This document shows, piece after piece, positions 1-11,678 of a DNA stretch of 64,000 bases. The translations under genes and the position numbers were made by a program. The stretch comes from Reticulascus tulasneorum. Its lineage: Eukaryota > Ascomycota > Sordariomycetes > Glomerellales > Reticulascaceae. Every line of letters starts with the position of its first letter. Within the stretch, counting starts at the first letter, position 1. Location: NCBI GenBank assembly GCA_001557505.1, contig LSAX01000002.1, positions 62,001-126,000 of the forward strand. The letters are read 5' to 3'. The notes under the pieces were generated by a model. That model searched no databases. It was not told the DNA's origin and was given only the letters and a program-made list of their open reading frames with translations.

Positions 1-1732
1 TTCCCTGCAGCCGGTATTGCATTCTAACAACACTCATGGTTTCACCACGGACACTTCACCGGCTTCTGACCCCTTCTGCGGTGGCGCATCCTCGACCAGC
101 ACTTCGTATTCCAGCCTCGCCGATATAGACCCGCTGCAAGCTGAAGAAAACTTGCAATTCTTCAGAACAACGTACCTACCGGCGTTCCCGGCTATATACA
201 TCCCCCCGACAACCAAGCAAGTACCAGCAGAGCCACTGATTTGACCAGAGAAGCTGACGTTGAGTGCCAGTGCCCAACAGTTGCGCTTGCAGAAACCATA
301 TCTCTGGCTTGCGATTCAGTCGATATGCTGTAGACCGTTTTCTGCCCGAGCAGTTCTGCAGCAGACACTCCGCAGGACGTTTGCTGAATGCGTTGTGGTT
401 CAGTTTGAGTGCAGCATGGATCTCCTTCTGGGTTACCTCGTGTTCGCCATGTGGGGCACTTTGACGAACCGCGGCAAACAAGCATTCCACATGAGCGCCG
501 CGATGGCTGCTGCACTTGCACAGGATCTCAAATTGGACAAAAGTCCGGGACCGGAAGGGAGCGGCTTCATGGCATTCGCTTACGGTCTCAACCCACCTTC
601 AGAAGCCGTGGAATCTAGAGATGGCCAGCAGTCGGGTCGAAACGAGCGCACGAATGAGGAGCGCAGGGCCGTTCTAGCTTGCTTCTGCTTGTGCTCGAGG
701 TCAGCCCCCCCCCCAATTCTAGTGTGGCATGTGGCATGGATTAGCTGTCCGCTCGTGGCCGAGTCAATGAAGCGAATAACTGACTGATGGGGCATTCAAG
801 CACGTTTCATAAGCTCGGAACGCCGCCAATGCGTTGGACACCACACATGGACGAGTGTCTGCGTCATTTGGCCGATCAGCCCGAGTGTGAAAACGATGAG
901 GTCCTGGTGCTGCTAACAAAATGCTCCAAGATACTCGATGACATCTTTGGGTTTTCGATGTGCGGATTCGGGGACCGCGACGCCTACGGCCGAGTACACA
1001 ACGGGCTGCCGTCTACAATTCCAATCAAAGCATTGCGAGGGATTCTGGACGAGGTGCGCAGTCACATTCGACCACATCTTCTGGAAAAGAGTAAGGGACC
1101 CCCCCTGGTCCGCCCGAAGCCCAACCACAGATTCACGGCTGGCTGACCGACACAAAGGAATCGTCAAGTTCTGGCTCCTTTTAACCGAAGTCATGATCTT
1201 CGACCTATCGTTACAACACCCCGGCTCGTCGCCAAGCACCAATGGCAACTTTGCCAGAGCCGGGTTTTTGCAGAGCTGCCTCCTAGCGATCAACCACTTC
1301 CTCGACAACTTTGTCTCCTTCAAACCGCGAGAGTATAGTGGTCTCCACGTTCATTATTGGCTGCATTACATGCGTTGTACACGCATAGTCTACCGCTTGC
1401 TCCTGGTCGAAGATCCTGCATGGGACACCAGCACCATCCGCGAGAGCGTGGATTTGATGGCGGCGCTTCAGCGCGGTGCCGATATCTGCCGGGCGGTGCC
1501 GTCAGCTGCAGGACTTGATACGGGCGAGAAAGACGGGTACAGCCAACTCGCAACGAATCTGGAACGTGCAAAGTCAATATGGACCAAGGCGCTTGAGCAG
1601 GCCGGTACATTTCCGACGGATGCGGGTGCGGACGACGGTATTCCGCCAGGGACATTTCAGCCAGTGTTTCTTGACGACTTGTACTCCTTTGATCTGTCCC
1701 AGGATGCTTGGATGGCAGATGTTTTTCTGTGA
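1..1732 (+). CDS. Zn2Cys6-type transcription factor, C-terminal part (5' end outside window)
   Basis: The reading frame is open from the first bases, so the gene begins upstream and its DNA-binding domain is not visible. Four exons fit in phase: up to 220, 281-699, 801-1090 and 1158-1732, with introns of 60, 101 and 67 nt (GTACCA, GTCAGC and GTAAGG donors). The spliced product has the helical regulatory region typical of fungal Zn2Cys6 factors: a segment reading KPYLWLAIQSICC, then LLLGYLVFAMWGT, a conserved PMRWTPHMDECL block and the late motif SGLHVHYWLHYMR, ending in an acidic tail (LDDLYSFDLSQDAW). The role is inferred to be a nuclear regulator. Its targets cannot be told, and no neighbouring pathway gene is obvious. 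The family call rests on this layout without the zinc cluster itself. Confidence 0.72.
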
Positions 1733-2226
1733 GCGTGGACCAAGCTCGGACATGGCCAAGGCGCTCAATCGGAACGAGATGCCACGTCACCCAGTAGCAC
1801 GGCTCGGGCCGAAATTTCTGTATCATCGGGATCAAGGACCTGCCTGAGGAACCGTGGCTCGAACGACCTCCCGTGGCTGGACTTCGAGGGTACCATCTCT
1901 CAGCGCATGTCCGATACCAAGTGGGCCTCATTTTATTCGCATGCGTGGGGGCGTTAAACCGGCGTGACTGCCACCCTTGTATACACAGGCGCAACTACAA
2001 TGCTGTCCTTGTCATGGAAGCTGATGTACCGAAAACAGTGATAATGTCGGCCTCTGAAAACGAAATCTAGATCGCAGGAAGCTCGTGTCTTGGGCATTTT
2101 GTACAACTTTCGAAGCCCAAGTTCAGAAACCGAGCTGGGCACGATGATGGAGTATCAGGACAAGAGAGCTACCGAAGCCCCCTGGACCACGACTTCTACC
2201 TAGCCCAGACAAGTACACACCAGGCC
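1733..2226. other. Intergenic, no supported gene
   Basis: Short stretches look once-coding (for example a frame near 1860-1950 reading PWLDFEGTISQRMSDTKW) but they are broken by stops and do not join into an exon. This could be the eroded 5' part of the remnant that follows. Confidence 0.4.
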
Positions 2227-3105
2227 GTGTACGTTCAAATAATCTTCTTCGTTGCAAGCGACCATAACCTGATGGGCACCCGGCGGTTCAACGCTGCGTC
2301 CTGGACAGTCCCCACCGCAATCTCAGGCGGCCCATTGAAATGTGCATCCGTTCAGCAACGTCACAGCGGCAATTCGCCAAGTATCCAGCAACCCGATAGC
2401 TGTGTCAGCGGACGTATTTTACCTTGGTCCTGAGGGCTGGCTACACGTTGCCACCTGCACCGGAGATTCCAAGTCGTGGCCAAACACCTTCGACCGAATA
2501 CCTGAAGACAAAAAAAGAAAGATCACTCCTCCTAGCCGGGACGTCCCTGGCAACGCGTCTCCATCCATTGATGAGACGCCTTTCTTTACCATCGGGCTGG
2601 ACTGTAATCTGTACGTGGCCGCCTATAACAGGCGGACCGACCAGGATCTATATGTCGACAAGGATTCGGCAACAAACGACGTCGTTGGGGACCTCAAGAG
2701 GACACTCAAATTCCCGCAACGGACAAACCTCGCCAAGATAAAAGGTCTGAAAGATGGTCCCGCCGAATTCGACGACCATCTATTTCCCCACGCAAAATCG
2801 ATGCACTTGCGTTCTCCGAGAATACCGTGTATGTGGCCGCCATCACCGCCTTCAACATCCCTTGTCTGCACGTCATGAAGAAGAGCAGGTTAGGCTGGTA
2901 CATGGAGGCGCGGATGTATTATCCCAGCTTATCAAACATGCCCGTGGACTTTGAAGCGACGGCCACGGCGCCATTTAAAGCCGCGCCAGGATTGCCGGAG
3001 GATTATAGTGATAGCATCCTGGGACCATACGAAGACAGAGACAAGAGCGACTTCGCGATGAGGGTGCGGCCCAAGCGTATAATGTGGGATACTCATTCAA
3101 CCTGA
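2227..3105 (+). pseudogene. Eroded coding remnant, possibly beta-propeller/lectin-like
   Basis: I do not recognise a family with confidence. Three overlapping open stretches in different frames read as one degraded protein: 2227-2433 (ends SGRILPWS), 2342-2878 (contains DVFYLGPEGWLHVA and LDCNLYVAAYNRRTDQ) and 2827-3105 (contains YVAAITAF and LSNMPVDFEATATAPF). The recurring 'sNPxxxDVFYLGPEGWLxVA' and 'LYVAA' strands resemble blades of fungal lectin-like beta-propellers. That is an inference from rhythm, not from a diagnostic motif. The frames change at about 2340 and 2825 without good splice sites, and no start codon with a sensible N-terminus is seen. It could still be a multi-exon gene that I failed to splice. 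Confidence 0.3.
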
Positions 3106-4226
3106 TGGGGGTTATCAGGTTGTCCAGGGTTGGGGCGAACGTCGTCATGTGGATTGCCGGCATGACGATGGTGAAGACGCCCAGGGATTTCGGGGGACAG
3201 GACCGTTTTGTTGTTCAAGAACGTGGTTCCGGATGAGGGGGATAAAGTGTGGAAACGGATGAAATGAGAAGCGCTAGTGGGAGTTTCGTCAGATGTGTCT
3301 GCATGACTTCTTCAGCAGCATACCCTACCTAGGTATTCAGTTATTCTAGGGCCGCTGCCTGCCGCGAATGATTTAATAAGCCGAGGTAATACGTCTCGTT
3401 ATCTCGCACTGTACGAGGAAGGGGGTAGCATTGGTGGCGGACAAAGAATTCGGCCGCACCGCGACATGATACTGCACAAGGGAAGGTGACATTGGTGGCG
3501 AGTAGATGATTTGCCCGGACGAACCCATGAGGACATGATTTCGACAGTCGGAGCTATTCAACCGATTGATCGGAGTCTCCGACACGGCCAACTGCTTTCT
3601 TTTCTTGTCGTTCTTATTCTCCAGAAACCCATCTCTTACTTTGCTTCCGTGCCGATGACCTTGGAAGTTACCCAATCGGCCCATTATCCGTTCTTAGACC
3701 TATGTAGTTGGCTGATGCGCATCCCCTGCTGGTATCTCCCTGCCAGTAATGCTAGCGCTCCCCACACAGTCGATAACTTCCCATTTGGGTGCATACCAAT
3801 ATTGAGTCTTGGCCAAAGAACAGAAACAGCCAAGCTAGCAGCCGTCGCCTCTCGGGTCTCACAGCATATCTTTCGGATGTCAGCCTTAGACAGATGACCG
3901 CGGCTATTTACTGGTTACGGCTGGTATCTCCTTATGGGGCTGGTAGTATGCGGCAGGTGCTTTGTACAACCCCGTAGATGCGACAGTGCCAGCATGTATA
4001 AGCACTTGGTGTAGTTCGTAGATGCAGATCGTTAGTCTGCTAGACTCGTTGTTCTGCCACCGGTCAATGTATTTGTCACGGTAGGCACAGTCGGGATCCA
4101 TGGTGATTGGGAGTTGCGTTACCGGTGCCAGATTTGTATATAAACTGGCTGCATTGTCAAATCCTGTACTTCAGAACAACACAGAGGTTCCATGCACGGG
4201 TTTTGAATCAACTCGACAGACACAAG
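3106..4226. other. Intergenic; promoter side of the PL20 gene
   Basis: Only short random frames are present in roughly the first kilobase. The last 100 bases hold the TATA-like box of the downstream lyase gene. Confidence 0.5.
4137..4144 (+). promoter_or_regulatory. TATA-like box of the glucuronan-lyase gene
   Basis: TATATAAA lies 83 bases before the ATG at 4227, a usual distance for a fungal core promoter with a short leader. Confidence 0.5.
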
Positions 4227-4982
4227 ATGCACATCAAAAACATTGTAGCACTTCTCCCAGCCCTAGGGCTTACTGTCCTGGCTGCACAGTCCTTCAGTAA
4301 CCATGGCGTTCTGGCAGGTTGGGATTACGTCTTTCAGGAGCACTTTGGAAGCGTGCAGCAAGTTACCAACGTCAAGTATGAGGGCGACACCGCGCTCAAG
4401 ATGACGCAAGTCTACGACCCCAACTATACTGGCCGTTACCACTCCGAGGTTCGCAAGTACAACGTGTACCGAAAGGGTGACACTGGCTTTTACGGGTTTA
4501 CCTTCAGACTTCAGGACGCATGGCAGTTTAGCCCTGCCCAGGGTTTCAACCTTGCCCAATTTATTGCCGATTTCAGCGACACTGGTTGCGACGACTTCAT
4601 GCCCACCAGCATGATCTGGATCGACGGGAACAAGCTATCTACGCGAGTCAAAACAGGCACCATCTGCAATCAGCGTACTACCACCTTCAGCAACATTGCC
4701 ACTGTCAAAGCCGGCGTTTGGCATAAGGTCGTAATCCAGGCGAACTGGCAGTCAAATGATTCGGGTTTCTACAAGGTGTGGTTTGACGGGGTTAAGGTTT
4801 TGGAGAAGTTTAATATTGCTACTACCGTGGATCACACGAGGGCATTTGAATTCCGCGTGGGCCTGTATGCGAACGGCTGGCACGACGCTGGACAGATGCT
4901 GGGCACACAGGGTACAAGGCAGGTTTGGTATGATGAGATTGCCGCTGGTACGACATTTGCCGATGCAAATCCCGATCGGTAG
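4227..4982 (+). CDS. Secreted polysaccharide lyase, PL20 glucuronan-lyase type
   Basis: An intronless gene of 251 residues. The ATG at 4227 is chosen over the in-frame upstream extension because it gives a clear signal peptide (basic start, hydrophobic run to about residue 20, cut near AAQS). The mature part is a single beta-jelly-roll domain: GWDYVFQEHFG, GRYHSEVRKYNVYRKGD, GFYGFTFRLQDAW, FNLAQFIADF, then GVWHKVVIQANW, FYKVWFDGVKV, FEFRVGLYANGWHD and RQVWYDEIAAG. This order and length match fungal PL20 enzymes, which cleave beta-1,4-glucuronan by beta-elimination outside the cell. Two cysteines (in TGCDDF and GTICNQ) may form a disulphide. It stands alone, with no other carbohydrate enzyme beside it. 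A different jelly-roll lyase family (PL7-like) is the main alternative. Confidence 0.82.
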   Translation: MHIKNIVALLPALGLTVLAAQSFSNHGVLAGWDYVFQEHFGSVQQVTNVKYEGDTALKMTQVYDPNYTGRYHSEVRKYNVYRKGDTGFYGFTFRLQDAWQFSPAQGFNLAQFIADFSDTGCDDFMPTSMIWIDGNKLSTRVKTGTICNQRTTTFSNIATVKAGVWHKVVIQANWQSNDSGFYKVWFDGVKVLEKFNIATTVDHTRAFEFRVGLYANGWHDAGQMLGTQGTRQVWYDEIAAGTTFADANPDR

Positions 4983-5688
4983 GGTTAGTGCTACTTTTAC
5001 ACTGTTTATACGTCTTGCTACTATTTTTCCTGCTTTCTGGGTGGTCTTCGAATTCTTCTCTCATATTTGATGTATCTACCTTTATATTTGATATCTTAGG
5101 CGATAGCGGGAAGGGTGTCTTTGTTGGAATTGTCTTGCGGCCCGGCGACAGGCATCTTCTTTATTACCACTTTGCTGAGTGTCTAGAACGAGTCCCATGC
5201 TAGTGTATCAATGCCCTGCATATTGAACTTTGAAGAGATTTTGAGGCTACCGTTTTCTCGGACCTTGCGGAGAGGTCTAGGCCGTTGCAATACTAAGACG
5301 GCCTAAGTATTACTTATTCTTGTGTAGCTTTGATAGTTCATTTGGAAGTTCGATGCCTTGTGTCACGACCAGACTGTTCCAGAAGGCTCGCTAACTTGAA
5401 TATTCTGGCAACTAGAACCAACGCTTAGATGCGAGCTCATCTCAGACTTGGAACATGAATATTCTGCTATCTTCTGTCTTGAGATTTGCGCACAATAATA
5501 GAAAAAAAGGACATCCACAAATGCGAACTCACTGCAACTGCTTATGCTATATAACAGCTAGCAAGTAGGAAGAAGAGCTATCATCTGCTGGCTCTCAATA
5601 GTGGTAAATTCCAGCCACTACGCAGTAGCCAACAACTTCTTGGCATCCGTGGCGAGAGCAGCTTTCGATATTTGCGCCATCTCATGAA
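4983..5688. other. Intergenic, no gene seen
   Basis: AT-rich 3' flank of the lyase gene and 5' flank of the BTB gene. No frame with recognisable content. Confidence 0.5.
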
Positions 5689-6552
5689 ATGGTCAAGTCA
5701 TCAGAACTCAGATCTCGACATACCGAGCAGTGCCGGGCAGCATGCTTAGAAGGCCCAAAGACAGTCAATCTCATCTCCAGTGATGGATATCATTTCGAAA
5801 TCGACACAAAAGTGCTAGCTGCATCCTCTCCCTACTTTCGAGCCGCACTAGGGAGTTCTTTCGCACGAGAGAAGACCAATTCCGTTCGATTTGACGACTT
5901 GGATTCCGATCAACTTCGAATCTTTCGTCTTGTCTTAAACGCATGGAAACCCAACGGCTCGGATGAAGCTGTCAAGCTTGAAATCCGGATAGTTAAGGTG
6001 AAGAGCCTCGTGATCCCAATGAAAACGCAGCCTACGATTCCTAGTTCCGCATCTCTCCTGCAACTCACCTTGAGCCAATGTATCACGGCCTGGTCGCTCT
6101 TTGACAGATTCCTCATCGACGATATGTCAGACCTTCTGTAAGAAGCAGTTCAAACAAAACTTGCAAAGCTACGAGATGGCTTCCAAAGAAAACATACATC
6201 ACCTGCTAAGAGACACCAAGCTGGCACTATGATAACAGTTGCTTATGACACCTCAAAGAACCTGCCAGGAATGCCGTTCATGAACCTGATAATGGAGAAA
6301 TTTGCCGAAGGCATTTACACGGAACCGGAGATCCTCGATTCTTTCAAGGGTCAATTGACGAAAGGGTTCATTATAGATGTATGCGATAGGCTCGACAGCA
6401 TGCACGAGAAAGCCAAGTGGTGGAAGGCCCATCGTGCAAGAGCTGAGGCAGGAGTGTCGAAGTTGAAGATTTGGACCAAGGAAGGTGGATTTCAATTTGC
6501 AGAGGAACCCGAAACTGGTCGCGGGGGTCGAAAAAGACGACGACATAATTAG
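5689..6552 (+). CDS. BTB/POZ-domain protein
   Basis: Two exons fit in phase: 5689-6137 and 6213-6552 (GTAAGA donor at 6138, acceptor before 6213), giving 262 residues. The N-terminal half has the fungal BTB core: TVNLISSDGYHFEIDTKVL, then AASSPYFRAALGSSFAR and VRFDDLDSDQLRIFRLVL. The C-terminal half is helical (LIMEKFAEGIYTEPEILDSF, FIIDVCDRLDSM) and ends in a very basic tail (RGGRKRRRHN) that could be a nuclear localisation signal. BTB domains mediate dimerisation, and many act as cullin-3 adaptors. Small stand-alone fungal BTB proteins of this kind mostly have no known role. A further in-frame intron around 6000-6080 is possible, because that stretch (VKVKSLVIPMKTQP) fits the domain poorly. 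Confidence 0.72.
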
Positions 6553-7219
6553 CAACAGTGGGAGAGTAGCATCAACTTTGGTATAAGACGTTTGTCTCTG
6601 TTACCACTAGTCCAAGCACCTAAGTACAATCCTACTACGGCTGCCAACCTCTTCAAGTGGTCAGGCTTTTCCAGCATGAAACCATCCCGTGATCTGATAC
6701 ATTTGAGCGGTGGTCTTTTGTCCATCAAAAAGACCCAATACAGTTTTAACAATTATTGTAGTCCCTCCTGCACTATATCCAGCCTGTCATAGATTACAGA
6801 TATGGTGTCTATCGCTGTCTGTGTCGAATGGAACTGGGTTTTACTCCTGAGCAAGGTTCTTGGTAGAAATTGTCTTCTGACATCGCCTCTCAACATGGCA
6901 TCGAATGTGATTCTTTTCCATGAAATGCGTCACATCAACTGCGCATCTTGCCGCTGAAGTGGCATTAGGTGAAAGATTGAGCGGTTATTTGCAAAGAAGC
7001 AACGCGTATCCGCTTTCCAACATTGGCTGGTAAAGACGGAGGCAGCCCCAGAGCTTAACGATCTGAAGTGGATTCAAGCCCTGGGGTCTTGAGCCTCAGT
7101 GGGCCTTCAAGCTCGATAAAGAGGCGTAACGAGACTGACTGAAGAAGAGCACTGAACCTCCCTGGTGTCTGCGCTGTCAAGCTTTTGACGAAGACTTTAC
7201 ACCATCACCTCCCCCGAAA
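6553..7219. other. Intergenic, no gene seen
   Basis: No supported coding region or RNA gene. The last part may contain 5' pieces of the phosphotransferase relic that follows. Confidence 0.45.
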
Positions 7220-7514
7220 ATGAAGTTGTCGCCAAGGTCACTCTTCCCATCGATCCACAAGGAAACACTCAGCGAGGTTGCAGCGCTACAATGGGTTGCC
7301 CAAAACAAGGACCTGCCGGTTCCTCGAGATCTGGCTTGCAATACAGAGTGCTCGGATACTGTCGGTGGCAGGGTGTTCTTGCTCCCGTGGCTGTCTGGTC
7401 CAGGGCGTCTGCTCAGAGCCAGCCCTGCAACCGTGGCTACAGTTCTGTGCTTCTCAATGCGTGATCATCAGCGAAGGTCTGATGGGGCGTATATCTGACA
7501 CCCGACAGGTATGA
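7220..7514 (+). pseudogene. Relic of an aminoglycoside-phosphotransferase (APH) family gene
   Basis: A frame at 7220-7498 reads EVAALQWVAQNKDLPVPR followed by VFLLPWLSGPG, while the overlapping frame from 7278 stays open longer. In the APH-like family this pair is the N-lobe block 'E..al.wv...t.iPvP.v' followed by the hinge 'mewlpG'. Only about 90 residues remain. The catalytic HxD loop and the DxD metal motif are absent, and the frame is lost downstream. It is most simply a decayed fragment and is unlikely to make an active kinase. Confidence 0.5.
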
Positions 7515-7976
7515 CTTTCACCCGATATTGAGGTTTCTAAACATAATATCGCCAAATCTCTCCTGCATTGGTGGCGCTCGCTTTAGTCCCTGAGCCATGC
7601 ACCCGCTGCCCACTTGGATATATAGATTTTAATTAACTAGCTTATTCCAAACTAGCCACACATTCTTGACCTGAGACGGTCATTTCAAGCAGACCCTCAT
7701 ATCACGCTGGCATAGCCTAATGGAGTCTGTGTTGCACAGAGTGACCCATCACGTGCCGATAGAAATGATCCTCGCTTCCGCCTTTTCCGCTCGCTCACAG
7801 CCTTGCGCGTTGGTCGCTCCCACTTTGCTATCCTGCATTCTGTCATAGCGCCAACCATTCGATTAGAAAGGACTTGCTCCGGGGGCTATGTTAGGACCCC
7901 AATCCTTCCAGTCAATTGGACACCTCTGATCAGTGCACCGAAGTCATCCCCCAAATACCCTCTTCGCATTGAAACG
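7515..7976. other. 5' flank of the HET gene
   Basis: The HET frame is open back to 7803 but this extension has no ATG with a domain-like sequence, so it is treated as leader. Nothing else is seen. Confidence 0.45.
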
Positions 7977-9925
7977 ATGGGCAACGACGACAAGAACCAG
8001 TCACTTCACGACCTCAGCCTAGACCACCGCGCGTCCATTGTCTCGCAGCTCGTCGATATAGGCAGCGAACTTAACCAGCAACAGCATTTCAAGTTTCGCT
8101 CTTTCATCACAGGCCTAAAGTGCCTTTTTGTAGAAGGCACGCGGCTACGCCGCAAGTCTATCAACGCCTGCCGCGAGCAGCAGTACGTCGCGCTGTCCTA
8201 CACCTGGGAACCTTCAGAGTACAAAGACAAAGAACCAGGGCAGTATTTGGTCCAGAACTGGGATGACAACAGTTTCCAAGAGTCGCCGGTCCGGAAATGC
8301 GTACTCGACCGCGTCCTTCGCTACATGCGCTGCGAAAAGATCCGCATTCTCTGGATCGATGCTCATTGTATCCGCCAAGACACGTGCGGAGTCGTCCAGT
8401 GCACCCGCCATTCTACTTGTGTCCAGAAACGGGATGCCTTGCAGGCTATGGATCTTGTCTACCAGCTCAGCAAACACCCCGTTGCGCTGCTGGGCTGGCG
8501 GCTAACGCGAAACTCCGAGTTGCACCTCCTTGCACGGATCCTCTCGGGCACTCTTGTCGACAGCGACGGTCCCGGCGAATTTCGGCTCTCGACTGCAGCT
8601 GCTATTCACAAGGCCAGGGAGGCGCTAGGGCTGCTCTGCAGGATCACGCAGGACCGGTGGTGGAAACGTGCATGGACCTTCCAGGAGAATTACAAGGGCG
8701 GATCGCGGATGAAGCTACTAATCCTCCATAGCCAGGGGCTCGAGCTGCAGAAGCGGGGATATTCGGGATTCGGCGTGATACCGGGGGAGCTATGTATATC
8801 ATCCGTCACCTTCTCCATAGAGTCGACACGGCTGTGTCTAGCGCTCCGCAGAACGGCGAGATCACTGTCGTCGAGCGAAATGCAGGGGATCGGCGGCGTA
8901 CTCCAGGCGGCTGGGAGATATGCACTCATGCTGCACGAGTCGAGCTGTCTGACACCGACGGTAGTTGCCGACATTGAGGTGCGCGGCATGTCGAACACGT
9001 GGGACCGCCTCGCTCTCGTCGCCAACTGTTGCCAGTATCTAGTACGGCTGGACGGCGAAATGCTTTGTCAGCAACGTCATAGCCTTAGCCTATCAGTACT
9101 AGCCATGTGTCTACTCAACGGCGAGATACTGGATAATAGGAATAACGAAATGACATCGGTAGCTGGGCTGACGACATCGGCATTCTTAAAGGAGCGAATG
9201 TTCCGGGGATTCAACGCGCCGGAGGACGATGCCAGGCCGCTGACATTTAATAAGGGCTGCCGGCTGACGGACGTGGAACTGACAGCAGCCGGCCTGGCAG
9301 TGAGGGCCACTTGTGGAAGCTGGGCGGCATCATCGACACGTCGAAATTTGGGAAGTTACCTCGGATCAACGAACCAAGGGGCAGACTGACACTAGAACAG
9401 CGGAGGCATCTGCTGCAGCTCGCGATCTATCTATCCAACCAGAGTTACTGGCCGATCTCCAAACGGATCGACGAATACCTGAAAGCCGACACTGAATCCG
9501 GCAAACACTTCGCGTCCTTTACCGAAATGTATCTCCATCGTATGGCCGCCGAAATAGCGGATGCAATCCAGGCGGGCCAGATTTTGAGGCTAGGTAGCAT
9601 CTGGGACCCGACAAAAGGGCAGTTGCCGTACGGAGCCATCTTTGTGTGGTCTTGCGAAGGTGTCGAGAGCAAGTGGCCTTCAACATCGGATTTCGTCTTT
9701 ACGTCGGCGTGGCAGGGCGATTCAGGCTCGGATGAACACGATGCCAACGACATTGATCGCCATGTCTCAATACAGGTTGAGCTCGAGGGATTCCCAAGAA
9801 TCACTGGGATACCGCGCCTCCGCGTCCGCAACTGGCTGCTTGGTATCTGCTTCTTCAAGGGATGGCCGCGCATCAATGTTGTGTTTCCCTGGCCCCGAGC
9901 GCTGCTGGCCATCAAACCAGACTAG
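7977..9925 (+). pseudogene. HET (heterokaryon incompatibility) domain protein with a one-base frameshift
   Basis: The product would be about 650 residues from the ATG at 7977 (MGNDDKNQ). The HET domain is clear: YVALSYTW at residues 70-77, LWIDAHCIRQD at 125-135, a following MDLVYQLS segment and WWKRAWTFQEN further on. HET proteins trigger cell death on contact with an incompatible partner. At 9303-9306 the frame ends in the sequence AVRATCGSW, whereas the +1-shifted frame continues the family C-terminus (LWKLGGIIDTSKFG, GFPRITGIPRLRVRNW, CFFKGWPRINVVFPWPR) to the stop at 9925. The two frames meet in a run of three G (9304-9306), and one missing G explains the break. There is no room or signal for an intron. 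As written, translation stops at 9389 (470 residues), keeping the HET domain but losing the C-terminal 200 residues. Confidence 0.85.
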
Positions 9926-10776
9926 AATGAATCCTTGCATAGTACTAGGAGATCGAGCCTCGGGCTCTTTCATGATTATACAAGATTATGACAGCTGCAG
10001 GGCCTAAAGGACATCATGCCTTAACTTAGTTGATCACCTTGGGCCGAGCTAGCCGTTCATATATTTATTGTGTTGTTGCCTCTCAGTTGGCGTCGGGTGA
10101 TGTAGTCAGTCCATCCGCTCGTGCAGCACACCTGATACCGGCCTTCGAAATTACCATTTAATTCTTGTTTGTGGCTTACCAAGGTTACTATTCGCCCCCA
10201 TACGGACCAAGGCTTTTGGTTGCGCTGGCTCTGTAGATCCGAGTCCGACTCAAGATATCTCCTTGATCCTATCGTAAGTAGCCCGAAATGTCTCAATTCT
10301 GGCGCTCTCCTTGTCAGGTGGCCACCGCTGGTTAATCAGTGCATATGGAAGACAACCGATTCTCTGTTTCGAGAATGCCGTAGTGGCTACCCAGGAGTTG
10401 TGAAGAAGGAGCGGACTCGGGCGTGTTATGGGAGCGCCCGGGGCATACTCCTGTGATTGGGTAGCGGGCGCGGGTGAGTGGATAACGCATGCATGGTCGG
10501 GGCCGACAGTGCGAGGCGGCAGCATAAGTGGATCACGGCAAGAGTCGGTGGATCGATCACGGCACAGTCAGCCCACGATGAGTGAGGTGGCGCGGAAGAG
10601 GCAGATGGGACATCAGCGCTAACAGTGCCGCCGGCAGTTGTAAATGTCCGTTGGTGTAACTGGACTGCGGGACCTCCGTTAATCCGTAGTATATAGTTCT
10701 TTTGGTTTACCAAGCCATCGAGATTCGAAGCCTCGGTCTCCAGAATATCTTCTTCAACTGCAGCATCTAACGAGAA
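9926..10776. other. Intergenic between HET and GST genes
   Basis: No coding region that I can support. The final 100 bases are the leader and promoter of the GST gene. Confidence 0.5.
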
Positions 10777-11678
10777 ATGGCCTCAGACAAAATTGTATTC
10801 TACGACTTGGCCAGCCGGACCGGGCAATGTTGGTCCTTGAACACGTGGAAAGGTAGTTATGACTCGTGCCACCAAACTCCTGCGACGATTATTGTCTTAC
10901 TCGTATTGTCTTTGTAGTTCGACTATATCTCAACTACAAAGGACTAGACTACGAAACAAAATGGGTACGAGCATGTCGCAGGTGACCCTGTGTCCTCCGA
11001 TAGAGGTCAATGTTAAGAAAATACTAGGTTGAGTACCCTGACATCAAGCCATTGTTGGAGCCGCAGTAAGTCACTTGCCTCAACATCACAACTAGAGGAC
11101 TCAAGCGTCGCAGCTTGCCGCCCGGTAACGAGGGTATGCCGTTCGACTACTCGGTGCCCGCCATTGTAATGCCCGACGGCACGTGGATCATGGAAAGCGA
11201 CAAGATCGCCAGGTATCTCGAGGAAAAGTACCCGTCTCGCCCCCTCGCGATCGACTCTCCACAACTCCAGCGCCTGGAAGCCATTTACCCCAAGCTGTTC
11301 TTCAGCATCGCCCCCATCGTTGTCCCGGCTGTTTACAATAAGCTCATCAACGACGCGAGCAGGGAGTTCTTTGGTACAACCCGCGAAGGCTGGATGGGTA
11401 TGTCGATGGCGCAGCTGGCGGACAAGATTCCGGAGACATGGGAGACTGGGGCATTTATCTTGAAAGAGATCACCGCAATGCTGAAGGAGACCAACGGCCG
11501 TTTCTTCACGGGGGAGACCATGACCTTTGCTGATTTCTACTGGGCCGGCATCCTGCTGTTTCTCAAGGCCCAGGGAGAGCAGGACTGGGAGAAGTGGTTG
11601 CAGGTAACCGGGGATAGGGAGGTGCACTTGCAAATCCTGGCCGCACTGGAACCTTATGTACAGAGGAATAGTGATTAG
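10777..11678 (+). CDS. Glutathione S-transferase (Ure2p/theta-like)
   Basis: Four exons fit exactly in phase: 10777-10852, 10918-10964, 11028-11065 and 11114-11678, giving 241 residues. The N-terminal thioredoxin-like domain starts KIVFYDLASRTGQCWSLN and continues VRLYLNYKGLDYETKW, then VEYPDIKPLLEP, then YSVPAIVMPDGTWI and MESDKIARYLEEKYP (the cis-Pro and glutathione gamma-glutamyl-binding Glu-Ser are in place). The C-terminal all-helical domain contains ETWETGAFILKEI and TMTFADFYWAGILLF. The enzyme would conjugate glutathione to electrophiles in the cytosol (detoxification, or a role in secondary metabolism). The 47- and 38-nt exons are easily missed by gene finders. The DHA2 transporter downstream is convergent and might share a detoxification theme, but this is only proximity. 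Confidence 0.88.

Noticed and set aside
1320..1994. Minus-strand frame of 224 codons
   Set aside because: Antisense to the last exon of the regulator at the window start; no domain, and its composition is Arg/Ser/Pro-rich as expected for a shadow.
9296..9312. Programmed frameshifting in the HET gene
   Set aside because: No slippery heptamer or downstream pseudoknot is visible, and a simple one-base deletion in GGG explains the frames.
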